Shown: positions 1-8,121 of the stretch, piece after piece
Layout: the number at the start of each line of letters is the position of its first letter
Numbering within the stretch: position 1 is the first letter of the stretch
IMG/VR virus record: IMGVR_UViG_3300031857_000038
Coordinates: 1-64,000 of that record
DNA: 64,000 nucleotides
Reading direction: 5' to 3' (one strand)
From: a virus
Translations under genes and position numbers: made by a program
The notes under the pieces: model-generated
The model's input: only the letters and a program-made list of their open reading frames with translations
The model's database searches: none
What the model was told of the DNA's origin: nothing

Positions 1-21
1 TTCATACTTTTTAATATCCAT
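1..21 (-). CDS. 5' end of a gene cut by the window edge
   Basis: An ATG on the minus strand at 21 is preceded by an AGGAG ribosome-binding site (about 31-35 on the plus strand) with good spacing, and opens a frame reading M-D-I-K-K-Y-E before the window ends. In T4-type genomes the genes after the portal encode prohead core proteins and the prohead protease, so one of these is expected here. Seven residues cannot identify it. The call rests on the Shine-Dalgarno/ATG pair and the collinear position. Confidence 0.4.
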
Positions 22-84
22 TGAAATGTTCTCCTGATACAAATGGCTTTGTGTAGACTTACTTATGCCGTAGTCAGAAAAAGT

Positions 85-110
85 ACTCAATAACTATGTA
101 TTTTTTGAGT
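85..110. terminator. weak bidirectional hairpin after the small basic gene
   Basis: ACTCAA (85-90) and TTGAGT (105-110) form a 6-bp stem with a 14-base loop. A T run follows on the plus strand (111-114), and on the minus strand the stem runs into ACTTTTT. The stem is AT-rich and the loop long, so it is only a weak candidate terminator for the minus-strand gene that ends at 131. Confidence 0.25.
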
Positions 111-130
111 TTTTAGTATAGATATGTATT

Positions 131-364
131 TTAGGCTGCGGGGCCGCCGGCAGCTTGCTCAGGCTTTGCACCATATTGCTTACGAACATTTTCTAGGTAT
201 TTTTGCTTTTCGTAGTTTCTTACGTCTAGCATTCTACGAAGCTTGCGAATTTGCTTTAGAGTTAGTTTTGTTTTTCTTGATGTTCTATAGGTAGGCTTGC
301 TGTTATCAGCGTTAACATCTTGCATCCCGTTAATAGGGGCGTCAAACATTTCTAATAGATTCAT
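131..364 (-). CDS. small basic protein, possible prohead core component
   Basis: This 77-residue protein has a Lys/Arg-rich middle (about residues 27-63, including a TLKQIRKLRRML helix) and a Pro/Ala/Gly tail. It has no signal peptide or membrane segment. It lies directly downstream of the portal on the same strand. T4 has small prohead core proteins (gp67, gp68) in that position, so a core or scaffold role is inferred from place and composition only. There is no Shine-Dalgarno; the ATG sits five bases after a GATAAATA late-promoter motif, so the mRNA may be leaderless. The family was not recognised. Confidence 0.6.
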   Translation of the reverse strand: MNLLEMFDAPINGMQDVNADNSKPTYRTSRKTKLTLKQIRKLRRMLDVRNYEKQKYLENVRKQYGAKPEQAAGGPAA

Positions 365-369
365 AAAAC

Positions 370-377
370 TATTTATC
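370..377 (-). promoter_or_regulatory. late promoter core GATAAATA, 5 bases before an ATG
   Basis: Read on the minus strand this is GATAAATA, matching the T4 late consensus TATAAATA at seven of eight positions. Only five bases separate it from the ATG at 364, so the first transcribed base would be about the A of the start codon. It is close to the end of the portal gene (380). Confidence 0.55.
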
Positions 378-379
378 TT

Positions 380-2167
380 TTAGATTTGCATTCCGCCGCC
401 ACCTACTGGGCCTGCTGCTCCACCTGGAACTGCTGCTCCGCCTGCGTCACCTACTGGGCCCGCTGCTTCTAGTCCCTCAGCGCCCATTTCTTCACTGGAT
501 TCAATCTCATCAGCAGTTTCCATATCTGCTTCAAAGTCACCAGTTGATACACCGATGTTACGTAGATCGCTGCCGCCTGGTTCTTCAGTAACTTCTTCTT
601 TGTTTTCTTCTTCCCAAAGCTTTTCGTTACGCTTGATTTCTTCTTCTGTTAGACCCAAGAATCTTTCAAGTGCAAAACGCTTTGAAATGTATGGAAGACC
701 TTCCATGCTAGTGAATGTACCAACTCTAGCATTATCTAATTCGCTTTGGCGATATGCAGCAAAGTTCTGCGGAGGATTGAATACTAATTGGAATAGACTT
801 GTATCAATATTGAAGCCTCTCCAACGCAAGAACAGTTTGAATTCTTCATCAAACTTCAATGCCATGTAGTTCTGCAAACGTTCGCAATACTGATTGAATC
901 TGAATTCTTGAATCATCGCAGTACCGACACGACCATCGCTCAACGGTGTAGTGTTGTCATCGGGGCCAGTTGGCAAGTATGATGACGGAACACGTAGACC
1001 ACGGGCAAGACGATTGTTGAAGTAACGCAAGTCGTCAATCTCGCCTAGATTCTGTCCGCCTGGAAGAACTTCAACGCTTGAACCACGACCTTCTGCTGTT
1101 ACAGGGAAGAAGTAGTCTTCGTTCATTGATAGTGGGTTATATGTAGCGTCAACGATTGATGAGCCACCGTATACTGAAGGAATTCTGCGCTGGTGAATTT
1201 CATTCTTAACACGTTCAACGAATGCCATAGCTAAGTGACTTGGCATGTTACCAACGTCAATCTTGAACATTCTACGTTCAGGAGCACGCTGTACACGATA
1301 GATTAGAACAGCGTCTTCTAATAGTTCTTTCTGCTTGTAGACCTTAAAGATATTCTCAAGAATCGACTGACCAAACGGCCAGAATCTATCAAGCCCTTCT
1401 GTCAATGACAAGTGAAGAATATGCTTACTGTCTACCGCAGACTCGCTCTGTCCTAATGTGAAACGTGATCCTGTAGTGTTGTATGGCATAGCAGGAACTG
1501 TGTATGGAGTGTTAGTTCCGCCGCCAGTGCCGCCTAAACCAGTAGCAGGGTTAGCTGCAAAGTCTGTATTCGTTTTCTGTGCAACGCTTAAGTTTTGTAG
1601 GTTGACGTTGATATCTTTCAATACATACTGTTCGGGCTTCTTGCCTTCTGATTCGTTAACGATTACTTTGATAACCTTAACCATGTCAACCCAGTAAAGC
1701 TTGAAGTTTTCTGGGTCACGAACAAATACTTGGTCGCCGTACTTAATGATGTTGCGGAAAATCTTGAACATACGAACATCAAACTCATTGAGCTTGCACC
1801 ATTGCTGCAATTGCTTAGTCAATAGTTCTACTTCATGAGGAGTAGGATCTTCTTTGAATTCAAAGCTGAATGGTGTCTTATTGTGTTCGTTACGCTGAGT
1901 AGAGAATTCTGAGATAATGTCTAAGCAAGCATTGATTTCAGCGTCAACGTCCATCATTTCATATTGGTTGTAACGCTCAATTCTGTTTGGGTGTCCTGTA
2001 TAGACTTCTGGAAGTCTGGACATATAGTTCTTGTAACCAAAATCAGTGTTGCTATAGCCGCCTGACATTGACCCATCTTGGCCGTTCCAAGCACCGCTGT
2101 TGCTGTTCATGCCAGAGATAGGGCTTGATACGCCTGACTTGTTTAAAAACTTTTTCTTATATGACAT
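380..2167 (-). CDS. gp20: portal vertex protein (gp20)
   Basis: The 595-residue product forms the dodecameric ring at the capsid vertex through which DNA is packaged and to which the tail joins. Recognisable gp20 stretches include YEMMDVDAEINACLDIISEF near residue 70, an RAPERRMF segment in the middle, and the EVLPGGQNLGEIDDLRYF block followed by NRLARGLRVP, which is among the best conserved parts of T4-like portals. T4 gp20 is 524 residues; the extra length is a Gly/Ser-rich N-terminus, a Gly/Thr insert near residues 210-230 and a Gly/Ala/Pro tail. The ATG has no strong Shine-Dalgarno and lies 27 bases after a CATAAATA late-promoter motif. Confidence 0.96.
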   Translation of the reverse strand: MSYKKKFLNKSGVSSPISGMNSNSGAWNGQDGSMSGGYSNTDFGYKNYMSRLPEVYTGHPNRIERYNQYEMMDVDAEINACLDIISEFSTQRNEHNKTPFSFEFKEDPTPHEVELLTKQLQQWCKLNEFDVRMFKIFRNIIKYGDQVFVRDPENFKLYWVDMVKVIKVIVNESEGKKPEQYVLKDINVNLQNLSVAQKTNTDFAANPATGLGGTGGGTNTPYTVPAMPYNTTGSRFTLGQSESAVDSKHILHLSLTEGLDRFWPFGQSILENIFKVYKQKELLEDAVLIYRVQRAPERRMFKIDVGNMPSHLAMAFVERVKNEIHQRRIPSVYGGSSIVDATYNPLSMNEDYFFPVTAEGRGSSVEVLPGGQNLGEIDDLRYFNNRLARGLRVPSSYLPTGPDDNTTPLSDGRVGTAMIQEFRFNQYCERLQNYMALKFDEEFKLFLRWRGFNIDTSLFQLVFNPPQNFAAYRQSELDNARVGTFTSMEGLPYISKRFALERFLGLTEEEIKRNEKLWEEENKEEVTEEPGGSDLRNIGVSTGDFEADMETADEIESSEEMGAEGLEAAGPVGDAGGAAVPGGAAGPVGGGGMQI

Positions 2168-2194
2168 AGGTAGAATTCTTCACTTTATAATTAG

Positions 2195-2202
2195 TATTTA
2201 TG
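2195..2202 (-). promoter_or_regulatory. late promoter core CATAAATA before the portal gene
   Basis: The minus-strand sequence CATAAATA fits the NNTAAATA late-promoter family seen across this window. It adjoins the stop codon of the tape-measure gene and is 27 bases upstream of the portal ATG, leaving a leader of about 22 bases. Confidence 0.5.
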
Positions 2203-5200
2203 TTAAACCATACTGTTCCTTAATATTCTAGTGCGAGTAGAATTGCCGTCATCTAAGGCATCAATCATGTTATCAAGCTTTCTTGTTAGAACGTCTATCA
2301 TTTCTTTTTGTGCGAAACTCATACGGTCAAGTGCTTCTCTTGTAACATTAGATCCCAACATTCCGTCAGTTCCGTCTGCTGCGGCAGGAGTCTTGGCTAA
2401 TCTCATCAAAATTGAATCCATGTTAAGCGGAGTCACTACTTCAGTTCCGTGCAACGTTGCTGGATATCCGCTAGCAGGGCCGCTGACGATTCCGCCTTTA
2501 GCTAATTCAATGTGTAAGTGATCTTTATGATCTTCTGTTCCCCAAATTACTTCAAATTGTTGAGCCGTTAAACGGTCCCTTAAGGCATCAAATCGTGCTT
2601 TTCTAGGTGGATCATTCCATTCTGGACCTTGCCCATCTATATTAATGTCAAGGGCTCGTCCACTATAATGTAATGAACCATCCTTATGACCGCCCGTTGG
2701 ATTAAAATCTGGGTGCCCCGATACATTAAACCCTTCACCTTTTAATGTCATAGCCAATTGTCTGATTCGCTGTTGTTGAGAACCACCTAAAACACGATCA
2801 ACTTCAGAACCAAAAAATGCACTTTGTTCAGATAAATTTCTGCCACCAAATTGGCTAATGTTAGTGTCTTCGGGGTACATGCTTGGGTTGTTTCTAATAA
2901 AGGCTTCCATTGTCATATTAGGATTCGTCGTCAATTCTCGTTGAAATTTTGTGAACCCGGCAATACCTAAGTGATGTGCTCCTCTCATTTCTGCATTAGT
3001 AGGAGCTCTTCCTAATCTGCTTGTTACATCTGCGATAGCTCCTCTAGCGTGTATTCTAGCTAATAGTTCGTCAGCTTGTTCTGCTTGAGGACTCAAAAAT
3101 GCAGTACCTTCTTTATTAACAAGTTGATCTAACGTAGGTGTAGATGTAAATCCTAACCTAGCTAATTCAGCCCTTTCTTGATCAGTCGCATATTTCGTAA
3201 ATGCGTCCGATCGGGCGGCCTGACCCATACCGTATGCGCCGCCAATAGTCGGGGCGCCACCCAACTTAGTCGCCCTAAGGTGTTTTCCTCCTCCACTTTC
3301 TAGTGCTTTATTAAACGCCATCATACTTTCTACGGTAGCGAGTGAATTTGCACTGCCACCGACTGAGGCTCCTTGAAGCTGTGTCAAACTTGTTCCAATT
3401 TGATTTACAAGACCCTTCATTGCATCCTTTAAGGTTGTAACCATTAAGGCAGCAGAATCCATAGCGTCGGTAAACTTTTTGAACAATGCAGTTTGTTGCT
3501 TCATTTGTTCTTGGGAATTCTTTGATAGAATCTTACGCTGTTCGATATCCTTGATTGTTTGATCAGTACTGTTGGCGAAATTTTTAGTATTGCTAGCGAG
3601 AGCCTCGTTGTTTTCTGTGGTGGCTTCTTTACGCTTTTCTATTTCTTCAGTTGTCTGCCCGCCAGTAGACGCACTGACAATTTTTTCATAACTTTCTTTG
3701 TTAGTTTTAGCAAGTTCAGCCACCGTATTTTTGAAGTCTGCGCTAGCAGTCGCCATTCCTTCACTTGCGGTTTTATTAGTTGTTGCCGCAGTTACTTGTT
3801 TCTCAGTGGCTGCTTTTTGCTCCGGAGTACCCGTTGTGACTCCACCTGTTATATATTCACTAAGCCCAAACGTTAATCCGCTTAATGCACTTTTACCTGC
3901 ATTAGCCATTTTACCACCAAACGAAGCATTAGGATCAGCATTAAATCCTTGGTAAGCATCGTATGCTGCAAAAGCACCTGCTAAAGGCAGAGCTAACTTT
4001 CCTAATATTCTTCCCGCGCCTTTTGCTACGTTCAATATTCTAGAACCTCCGCCGCCCTTAGGTGCTTTAGCAAATCTTCCTTGAGCGTCACGATATCTAC
4101 CGTCTGCACCTTTCTTTGGTGCTCCGCCTCCGCCACCGCCGCCGCCAACTAGCCCCCTAATCCAATTAATTGCACCGCTAAGGGCATTACGTAAACCTGA
4201 AAATACTGATGTTAGACCTTTAGTACCCTTGGCTAAACCGTTAAATAGTGAAACAACAGTTGTTGCTACTTTCATTCCGATGAAAGCACCAGTAATAACA
4301 GCTAAAATAGGGGCCCATTTTTTTACTTCTCCAATAAACCAATCAAAATTATCTTTGACAGTGTTTATAATTTCAAATAATTTTTGAGTTGCCCACTCTA
4401 GTGCTCCTGCAAATTTTGGAACAACGATTTCAGCTAATGCATACATGCTGTCATAGTATAGCTTTTGTATTTCACGTTCTGATGAACGGATCTGCTCAAC
4501 TGCATCAGCCATTGCATCGCCTTCAGCTTCTTTTGCTGCGGCAGCTTTTTTAGATTTTTCTACTTCTTCTTCTAGATTTTTACCTAAATAGTTGTTACCT
4601 TTAGTAATTGCTTCAGTAGAGCCAAGCAATGCTCTAGCAGATTCCTCACCCATAAACTGGAAGGAATCACCAACTCTTTCCACCATATTGTTCTGAAGGT
4701 CTGTTACTTTTTGAGCTTGCTTTAGAGAATCCGCTTGAATATTACCAGAAGTCTTAACGATGTTACTTACTTCGGTAGCACTTACCCCTAATGTTGCTAA
4801 TCCACTTGTGAACTGGTCATATACGCCGGTTCTTGCTAAACGTCCAAACTGAGAACCTATGTCTCTACCATAAGTATCAGTCATCGTTTGGATTAACTGG
4901 GTTCTGTTGTCTTGTTCTTTCTTAATAGCATCCGCAGCTTCGTGTTCGCCGGCAGCACGAAGACGTTGAATCTGTATATTTTCTTGACGAATCTTAACTT
5001 GTTCTTCAAACTCAGCTTTAACAATTTCACGTTCTTGTTGCATCTGTTCAGCAGTTTGACCAGTAAGGTCAGACATGATGATTAAGTTTTTAGCATAGGC
5101 TAATGATTCACGTTGTAGCTGACCTTCTGTTTTTGTTCTGTTTTCTAATGCTTTACCTGAAATACCCTGCATTTGGATATACATGCCTTGCATTTCAAGT

Positions 5201-5928
5201 AATCTATCTTGGTCAACACCCAATCTACCAAATTTGCGACGAACATCATCTGTTACCGCCGCCATTTCCATAAATCTTAATGCACCCTCACCAGCAGAAC
5301 CACCTAAGCTAAGAATGTTTGTGCCGAAGCCAGACATAGTTTTGCTGAGCTTCATTATCTCTTCGCCGGAGAATCTAGCGTTAGATCCTAATTCTTGTAT
5401 GCCAGAGAGAGTTGTAGGTAAGATACCGGCAAATTTAGAAGTTTCGTCTCTAAATTGTACAACACTGTCTACTGACTTAAAGATACCAGCAGCGAAAAAC
5501 CCAAGAGCTTTTGCGGCGCCGCCTACAACCATGCCTAAAACGCCAAAGTTTTTACCAATGTCCCACGCTGCATCGCCAGCATTATCAAACGCATTGCCGT
5601 ATTTTTCTAGATTTTTTTGACCATCAATGAGAGCCTTACCAAAATTTGTAACAGCAGCCTGACCGCTGATTAGTCCTCTAGAGAAATTAGCAGCAGCTTC
5701 AGCGTATTTTTGTTGGGCAACCGCGCCGGCTTCTAATGCCTTTGTAGACCCAGATAGGACTTCAGTTTGCTTTTTAGTAGCTTCAGTGTTGCTTTTTACT
5801 GCATCCGCAGCTTTTGAGGTTGATTGTAGGGAATTCAGTAACTTTGAAGTAGCAGTGGCTTGCTGGTTGAGCAAGTCAACCATTGTTCTCATATGTTCTT
5901 CGTAGTCTCTCTGAATTTCTGGATCCAT
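2203..5928 (-). CDS. tape-measure protein with C-terminal lytic domains
   Basis: The product is about 1241 residues, the expected architecture of a tail-length ruler. A helical, Gln/Lys/Ala-rich N-terminus is followed by hydrophobic segments (near residues 130-150, 540-565 and 645-660) and long Ala/Lys/Glu coiled stretches. Near residues 875-1000 an E-S-G-G ... G-A-Y-G-M-G-Q pattern suggests a lysozyme or transglycosylase fold. Near 1065-1145 is a peptidase M15-type metallopeptidase: SLHYSGRALDINI supplies the His and Asp ligands and HKDHLHIEL the last His. It may cut peptidoglycan during DNA entry. The ATG at 5928 is chosen over a TTG two codons upstream because GGAA lies six bases before it. 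It is far longer than T4 gp29 (590 residues). Confidence 0.85.
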   Translation of the reverse strand: MDPEIQRDYEEHMRTMVDLLNQQATATSKLLNSLQSTSKAADAVKSNTEATKKQTEVLSGSTKALEAGAVAQQKYAEAAANFSRGLISGQAAVTNFGKALIDGQKNLEKYGNAFDNAGDAAWDIGKNFGVLGMVVGGAAKALGFFAAGIFKSVDSVVQFRDETSKFAGILPTTLSGIQELGSNARFSGEEIMKLSKTMSGFGTNILSLGGSAGEGALRFMEMAAVTDDVRRKFGRLGVDQDRLLEMQGMYIQMQGISGKALENRTKTEGQLQRESLAYAKNLIIMSDLTGQTAEQMQQEREIVKAEFEEQVKIRQENIQIQRLRAAGEHEAADAIKKEQDNRTQLIQTMTDTYGRDIGSQFGRLARTGVYDQFTSGLATLGVSATEVSNIVKTSGNIQADSLKQAQKVTDLQNNMVERVGDSFQFMGEESARALLGSTEAITKGNNYLGKNLEEEVEKSKKAAAAKEAEGDAMADAVEQIRSSEREIQKLYYDSMYALAEIVVPKFAGALEWATQKLFEIINTVKDNFDWFIGEVKKWAPILAVITGAFIGMKVATTVVSLFNGLAKGTKGLTSVFSGLRNALSGAINWIRGLVGGGGGGGGAPKKGADGRYRDAQGRFAKAPKGGGGSRILNVAKGAGRILGKLALPLAGAFAAYDAYQGFNADPNASFGGKMANAGKSALSGLTFGLSEYITGGVTTGTPEQKAATEKQVTAATTNKTASEGMATASADFKNTVAELAKTNKESYEKIVSASTGGQTTEEIEKRKEATTENNEALASNTKNFANSTDQTIKDIEQRKILSKNSQEQMKQQTALFKKFTDAMDSAALMVTTLKDAMKGLVNQIGTSLTQLQGASVGGSANSLATVESMMAFNKALESGGGKHLRATKLGGAPTIGGAYGMGQAARSDAFTKYATDQERAELARLGFTSTPTLDQLVNKEGTAFLSPQAEQADELLARIHARGAIADVTSRLGRAPTNAEMRGAHHLGIAGFTKFQRELTTNPNMTMEAFIRNNPSMYPEDTNISQFGGRNLSEQSAFFGSEVDRVLGGSQQQRIRQLAMTLKGEGFNVSGHPDFNPTGGHKDGSLHYSGRALDINIDGQGPEWNDPPRKARFDALRDRLTAQQFEVIWGTEDHKDHLHIELAKGGIVSGPASGYPATLHGTEVVTPLNMDSILMRLAKTPAAADGTDGMLGSNVTREALDRMSFAQKEMIDVLTRKLDNMIDALDDGNSTRTRILRNSMV

Positions 5929-5969
5929 GCTCAATTCCGGTAATAAAATAAAATAATGGGTTTTTTGCC

Positions 5970-5996
5970 CACTAAATATCTGTTAGCTATTTAGTG
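5970..5996. promoter_or_regulatory. palindromic pair of opposed late promoters
   Basis: CACTAAATA (5970-5978) and TATTTAGTG (5988-5996) are perfect 9-base inverted arms around a 9-base loop. Each arm contains ACTAAATA in the direction of one flanking gene: plus strand toward the gp26-type gene at 6030, minus strand toward the tape-measure gene at 5928. By late-promoter geometry both start sites would fall inside the loop, so the two promoters overlap face to face. Confidence 0.5.
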
Positions 5997-6029
5997 TTAA
6001 TTAACCGCTAAAATTTTATGAGGAACAAC

Positions 6030-6866
6030 ATGGAAAACAATCCACTACGACAATACTTCAGAAGACCATCAGTCTATCTAAAATTACCCAGCGGGGGAAA
6101 AGGTTACCCCGAAGATGTGTTGGATTTGACTCCAACCGGCGAACTGCCCGTATTTCCAATGACTGCTATTGATGAAATTAGTGCTAGAACACCCGACGCA
6201 CTTTTCAACGGCACAACTGTAGCAGACTTAATCAAGAGTTGTATTCCTAACATTAAGGATCCGTGGAAAATATCAAGCGATGATATGGATGCAATTTTGA
6301 TTGCAATTCGTGCAGCTAGTGTCGGAGACGGATTAGAGGTTGAATCAATCTGCCCATCCTGTACAGAAAAAAGCAATTATAACGTAAATCTTATGGGACT
6401 ACTCAGTACTATTGTTCCCGGTAACTATGATGAAGTATTAGAAGCAGGCAATGTTAAGGTTAAGCTCAAGCCATTGACTTACAAGGACATGAACGCTGGT
6501 GCATTAAAGCAATTTGAAATGCAACGCTATTTTATGGAAATAGAAGCCGAAGAAGACATGGAGAAGAAGAATAAGATGGGAATTGAGGCACTTGAGAAAG
6601 TCACCTTAGTTACTATGGATTTGATTTCCCAGACTGTTGATTATGTTGAAACTCCCGATGGTGAGCGTGTTGATAACCCGGAGTTCATCAGCGAGTTCAT
6701 TAGAAGCTGTGATCGTACTACATTCACTGCAATTCGTGACTTCAATGCTGAACTAAAGAAAAACACCGAAATCAAACCAATTCATACTACGTGTCCATCT
6801 TGTGAACACGAATATGATCAGCCAATCACATTGAACCCAACTGATTTTTTCGGCGAAGGCTTCTAA
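6030..6866 (+). CDS. baseplate hub assembly protein, gp26/gp51 type
   Basis: This 278-residue protein opens with an LRQYFRRPSVYLKLPSGGKGY segment typical of the T4 baseplate family that includes gp26 and gp51. Two CPSC motifs (C108/C111 and C255/C258) probably bind one zinc ion together. In T4, gp51 is needed for hub assembly but is not part of the virion, so a chaperone role is plausible. Start choice: an ATG at 6018 is in frame, but GAGGA lies six bases before the ATG at 6030. The last codons cover a TTTTTTC slippery heptamer, and the -1 frame stays open for 76 further codons. The gene diverges from the tape-measure gene, from which it is separated by about 100 bases. Confidence 0.85.
   Translation: MENNPLRQYFRRPSVYLKLPSGGKGYPEDVLDLTPTGELPVFPMTAIDEISARTPDALFNGTTVADLIKSCIPNIKDPWKISSDDMDAILIAIRAASVGDGLEVESICPSCTEKSNYNVNLMGLLSTIVPGNYDEVLEAGNVKVKLKPLTYKDMNAGALKQFEMQRYFMEIEAEEDMEKKNKMGIEALEKVTLVTMDLISQTVDYVETPDGERVDNPEFISEFIRSCDRTTFTAIRDFNAELKKNTEIKPIHTTCPSCEHEYDQPITLNPTDFFGEGF
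6845..6851 (+). promoter_or_regulatory. -1 frameshift slippery heptamer T-TTT-TTC
   Basis: The heptamer is in the phase required for -1 slippage: zero-frame codons are GAT TTT TTC, giving X-XXY-YYZ. The zero-frame stop follows at 6864-6866. Downstream, 6857-6863 (AGGCTTC) can pair with 6889-6895 (GAAGCTT) as a 7-bp stem with one G-U pair, five bases after the heptamer; CGGCG (6851-6855) and CGCCG (6874-6878) form a competing or pseudoknotting stem. Either could stimulate slippage. Confidence 0.7.
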
Positions 6867-7081
6867 CTGCTAACGCCGAAAGCATCAAGAAGCTTATTGA
6901 GACTTACGAACAAGAGGTAGCTGAAATTAAAAAGTCCGCCCTCTCAATGGCCTGGTACATGAGAGGGGGAGCTTCCTACCAAGACATTATGAATATGTCT
7001 GAGACGGAACGTAGAGCAATTAACGATATTATTGAGAACAACTTAGAAATAACGAAGAAATCACAACTTCCATTCTTCTAA
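6851..7081 (+). CDS. -1 frame extension of the gp26/gp51-type protein
   Basis: After slippage at 6845-6851, translation would continue in the -1 frame for 76 residues, giving a fusion of about 350 residues from the 6030 start. The extension reads like real protein: a charged helix (SIKKLIETYEQEVAEIKKSA), then MAWYMRGGASYQDIM, then a helical tail ending LPFF. The frame has no ATG, GTG or TTG until 6947, well inside this stretch, and no ribosome-binding site, so frameshifting is the simplest way to make it. The layout matches lambda G/GT and P2 E/E' tail chaperones. A short 44-residue product from the ATG at 6947 is the alternative. Confidence 0.6.
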   Translation, partial: RRRLLTANAESIKKLIETYEQEVAEIKKSALSMAWYMRGGASYQDIMNMSETERRAINDIIENNLEITKKSQLPFF

Positions 7082-7090
7082 AGCTTGGGA

Positions 7091-7140
7091 GTTGTTCTTC
7101 GAACAACTTAGACACTCACTACGTTCGGTCTATTCTTTTT
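7091..7140 (+). terminator. tandem hairpins and T run after the hub-assembly gene
   Basis: GTTGTTC (7091-7097) and GAACAAC (7101-7107) form a perfect 7-bp stem with loop TTC. A second short stem TAGAC (7109-7113)/GTCTA (7128-7132) leads directly into TTCTTTTT (7133-7140). Together they look like a factor-independent terminator, although the second stem has only five pairs. Confidence 0.4.
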
Positions 7141-7190
7141 AACAATAAATTCATTATAACATTTAAGAGATATACATTGCCGGTTTAGAA

Positions 7191-7533
7191 GCCATGGTAG
7201 TGCTCCTGAGGGCACTACCAAAAGCTGAGGTCCTTGCCATGGCCCGTCATCCTTTGCTGTCTTTCCCCGTCATACTAGCTTTACATGCTGTATAACGCCA
7301 CCGGTTGCCCTGTAAAGTTTACTGGGTTGTAGTGAAGCTATAAAGTGGAACTCACTCTATTCTTCGGCAACGCATGTTCTATAGCATCAAGACAGAATAT
7401 CTATAGACTCATTCAAGGTTCGCCTACCGTGCGAGAGCCTTGTCGGTGTTCCCTAGGATCGCTCCTAGGCATACTCCAGAATCCGGCCGCATTCATTCGT
7501 GGTGCAACCTCAAGGAGGACTGTAATAACAGTC
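7191..7533. ncRNA. candidate structured RNA between convergent genes
   Basis: The gap 7082-7565 has no credible coding frame but is full of perfect or near-perfect stems and looks richer in G+C than its flanks. Stems, in order: GCCAT/ATGGC (7191-7195 with 7239-7243) closing GGTAGTGC/GCACTACC (7196-7203 with 7212-7219); CTTTACA/TGTAAAG (7279-7285 with 7311-7317); GCTATA/TATAGC (7337-7342 with 7380-7385) continued inward by GAAC/GTTC (7348-7351 with 7376-7379) around a bulge; CAAGG/CCTTG (7414-7418 with 7438-7442) continued by TCGC/GCGA (7420-7423 with 7431-7434); CCTAGG/CCTAGG (7452-7457 with 7464-7469); GACTGT/ACAGTC (7518-7523 with 7528-7533) around AATA. The strand is undetermined. It matches no tmRNA, RNase P, tRNA or group I/II intron pattern I could recall. 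Confidence 0.5.
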
Positions 7534-7565
7534 ATGTCGATGTAAAAGGGTTCTGTGTTAATAGT

Positions 7566-8114
7566 TTAAATATTGATTGTCAAGATTTCATCTGACTTGG
7601 TGTCGTTTGAGCCTGAGTAAACTTTAAGAAGGTCTTTGTTGAGTTTAAAAAAGTGTTCATGTTCCATAATAATCCACTCACCTGCTGTTTCAGAGTTGTA
7701 GTGGATGAAGTTGTCTGCAATCCAAGTAAACTTAGATTCTACAGCAACAAACTTGCCTTTTCTATTGAACTTCATGAAAAGAATAGAGCAATCGTCGGTT
7801 TCAGCAACATCCATTAGTTGCTTGATCCAGCCATCAATAACTTTACATTCACCTGTCATCAACAAGTGAAACGGAAAGTCAGCATAACTTTTGCATTCTG
7901 CGTTGAACTTAGTAAAAGACTGTCCAGGTACGATATCGCCCTTGAAGCTTCTAACTTGTCCTTCATGAAGAAATTCTTTACGAGACTGATTCTTGCCTCC
8001 CACATACGCACCACTTCCGGGCGCTCTAATAAAACTTTCGTTATACGTCTTTGTTAAGAAGGTTGCAATCTCTCTTTCAAAAGAAGAACCCTTAGCTTTC
8101 TGTGGACTTGGCAT
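7566..8114 (-). CDS. PD-(D/E)XK nuclease, Holliday-junction-resolvase-like
   Basis: The 182-residue protein has the layout of archaeal Hjc-type resolvases and related restriction-fold nucleases: an N-terminal KGSSFEREIATFL helix with E13, an RAPGSGAY strand and turn, KGD with D60, and NAECKSY with E73 and K75 as the catalytic E-x-K. It probably cuts branched or unpaired DNA during recombination or before packaging. The gene is followed by the structured-RNA candidate and lies behind the gp46/gp47 operon on the same strand. Its ATG has no Shine-Dalgarno and is seven bases after TATAAA, in a leader almost identical to that of gp47. Confidence 0.75.
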   Translation of the reverse strand: MPSPQKAKGSSFEREIATFLTKTYNESFIRAPGSGAYVGGKNQSRKEFLHEGQVRSFKGDIVPGQSFTKFNAECKSYADFPFHLLMTGECKVIDGWIKQLMDVAETDDCSILFMKFNRKGKFVAVESKFTWIADNFIHYNSETAGEWIIMEHEHFFKLNKDLLKVYSGSNDTKSDEILTINI

Positions 8115-8121
8115 ACTCTAA

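Noticed and set aside
6018-6029. Upstream ATG at 6018 as the start of the gp26/gp51-type gene
   Set aside because: GAGGA lies inside this short extension and at the right distance from the ATG at 6030, which is the better start.
7111-7132. ACTCACTACGTTCGGTC, resembling plasmid or origin-adjacent sequence
   Set aside because: Similarity is short and subjective; the stretch is adequately explained as part of a terminator-like hairpin.
7191-7533. tmRNA, RNase P RNA or a self-splicing intron
   Set aside because: The minus strand has GGATTCTGGA, faintly like the tmRNA 5' end, but no TTCGA-type T-loop, acceptor stem or tag frame. No RNase P core motifs, group I P-Q-R-S elements or convincing group II domain V were found, and there is no interrupted gene around it.
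7345-7545. A 66-codon plus-strand frame within the structured region
   Set aside because: No ribosome-binding site, an amino-acid pattern unlike any protein family, and it crosses several perfect hairpins; the stretch is better explained as non-coding.
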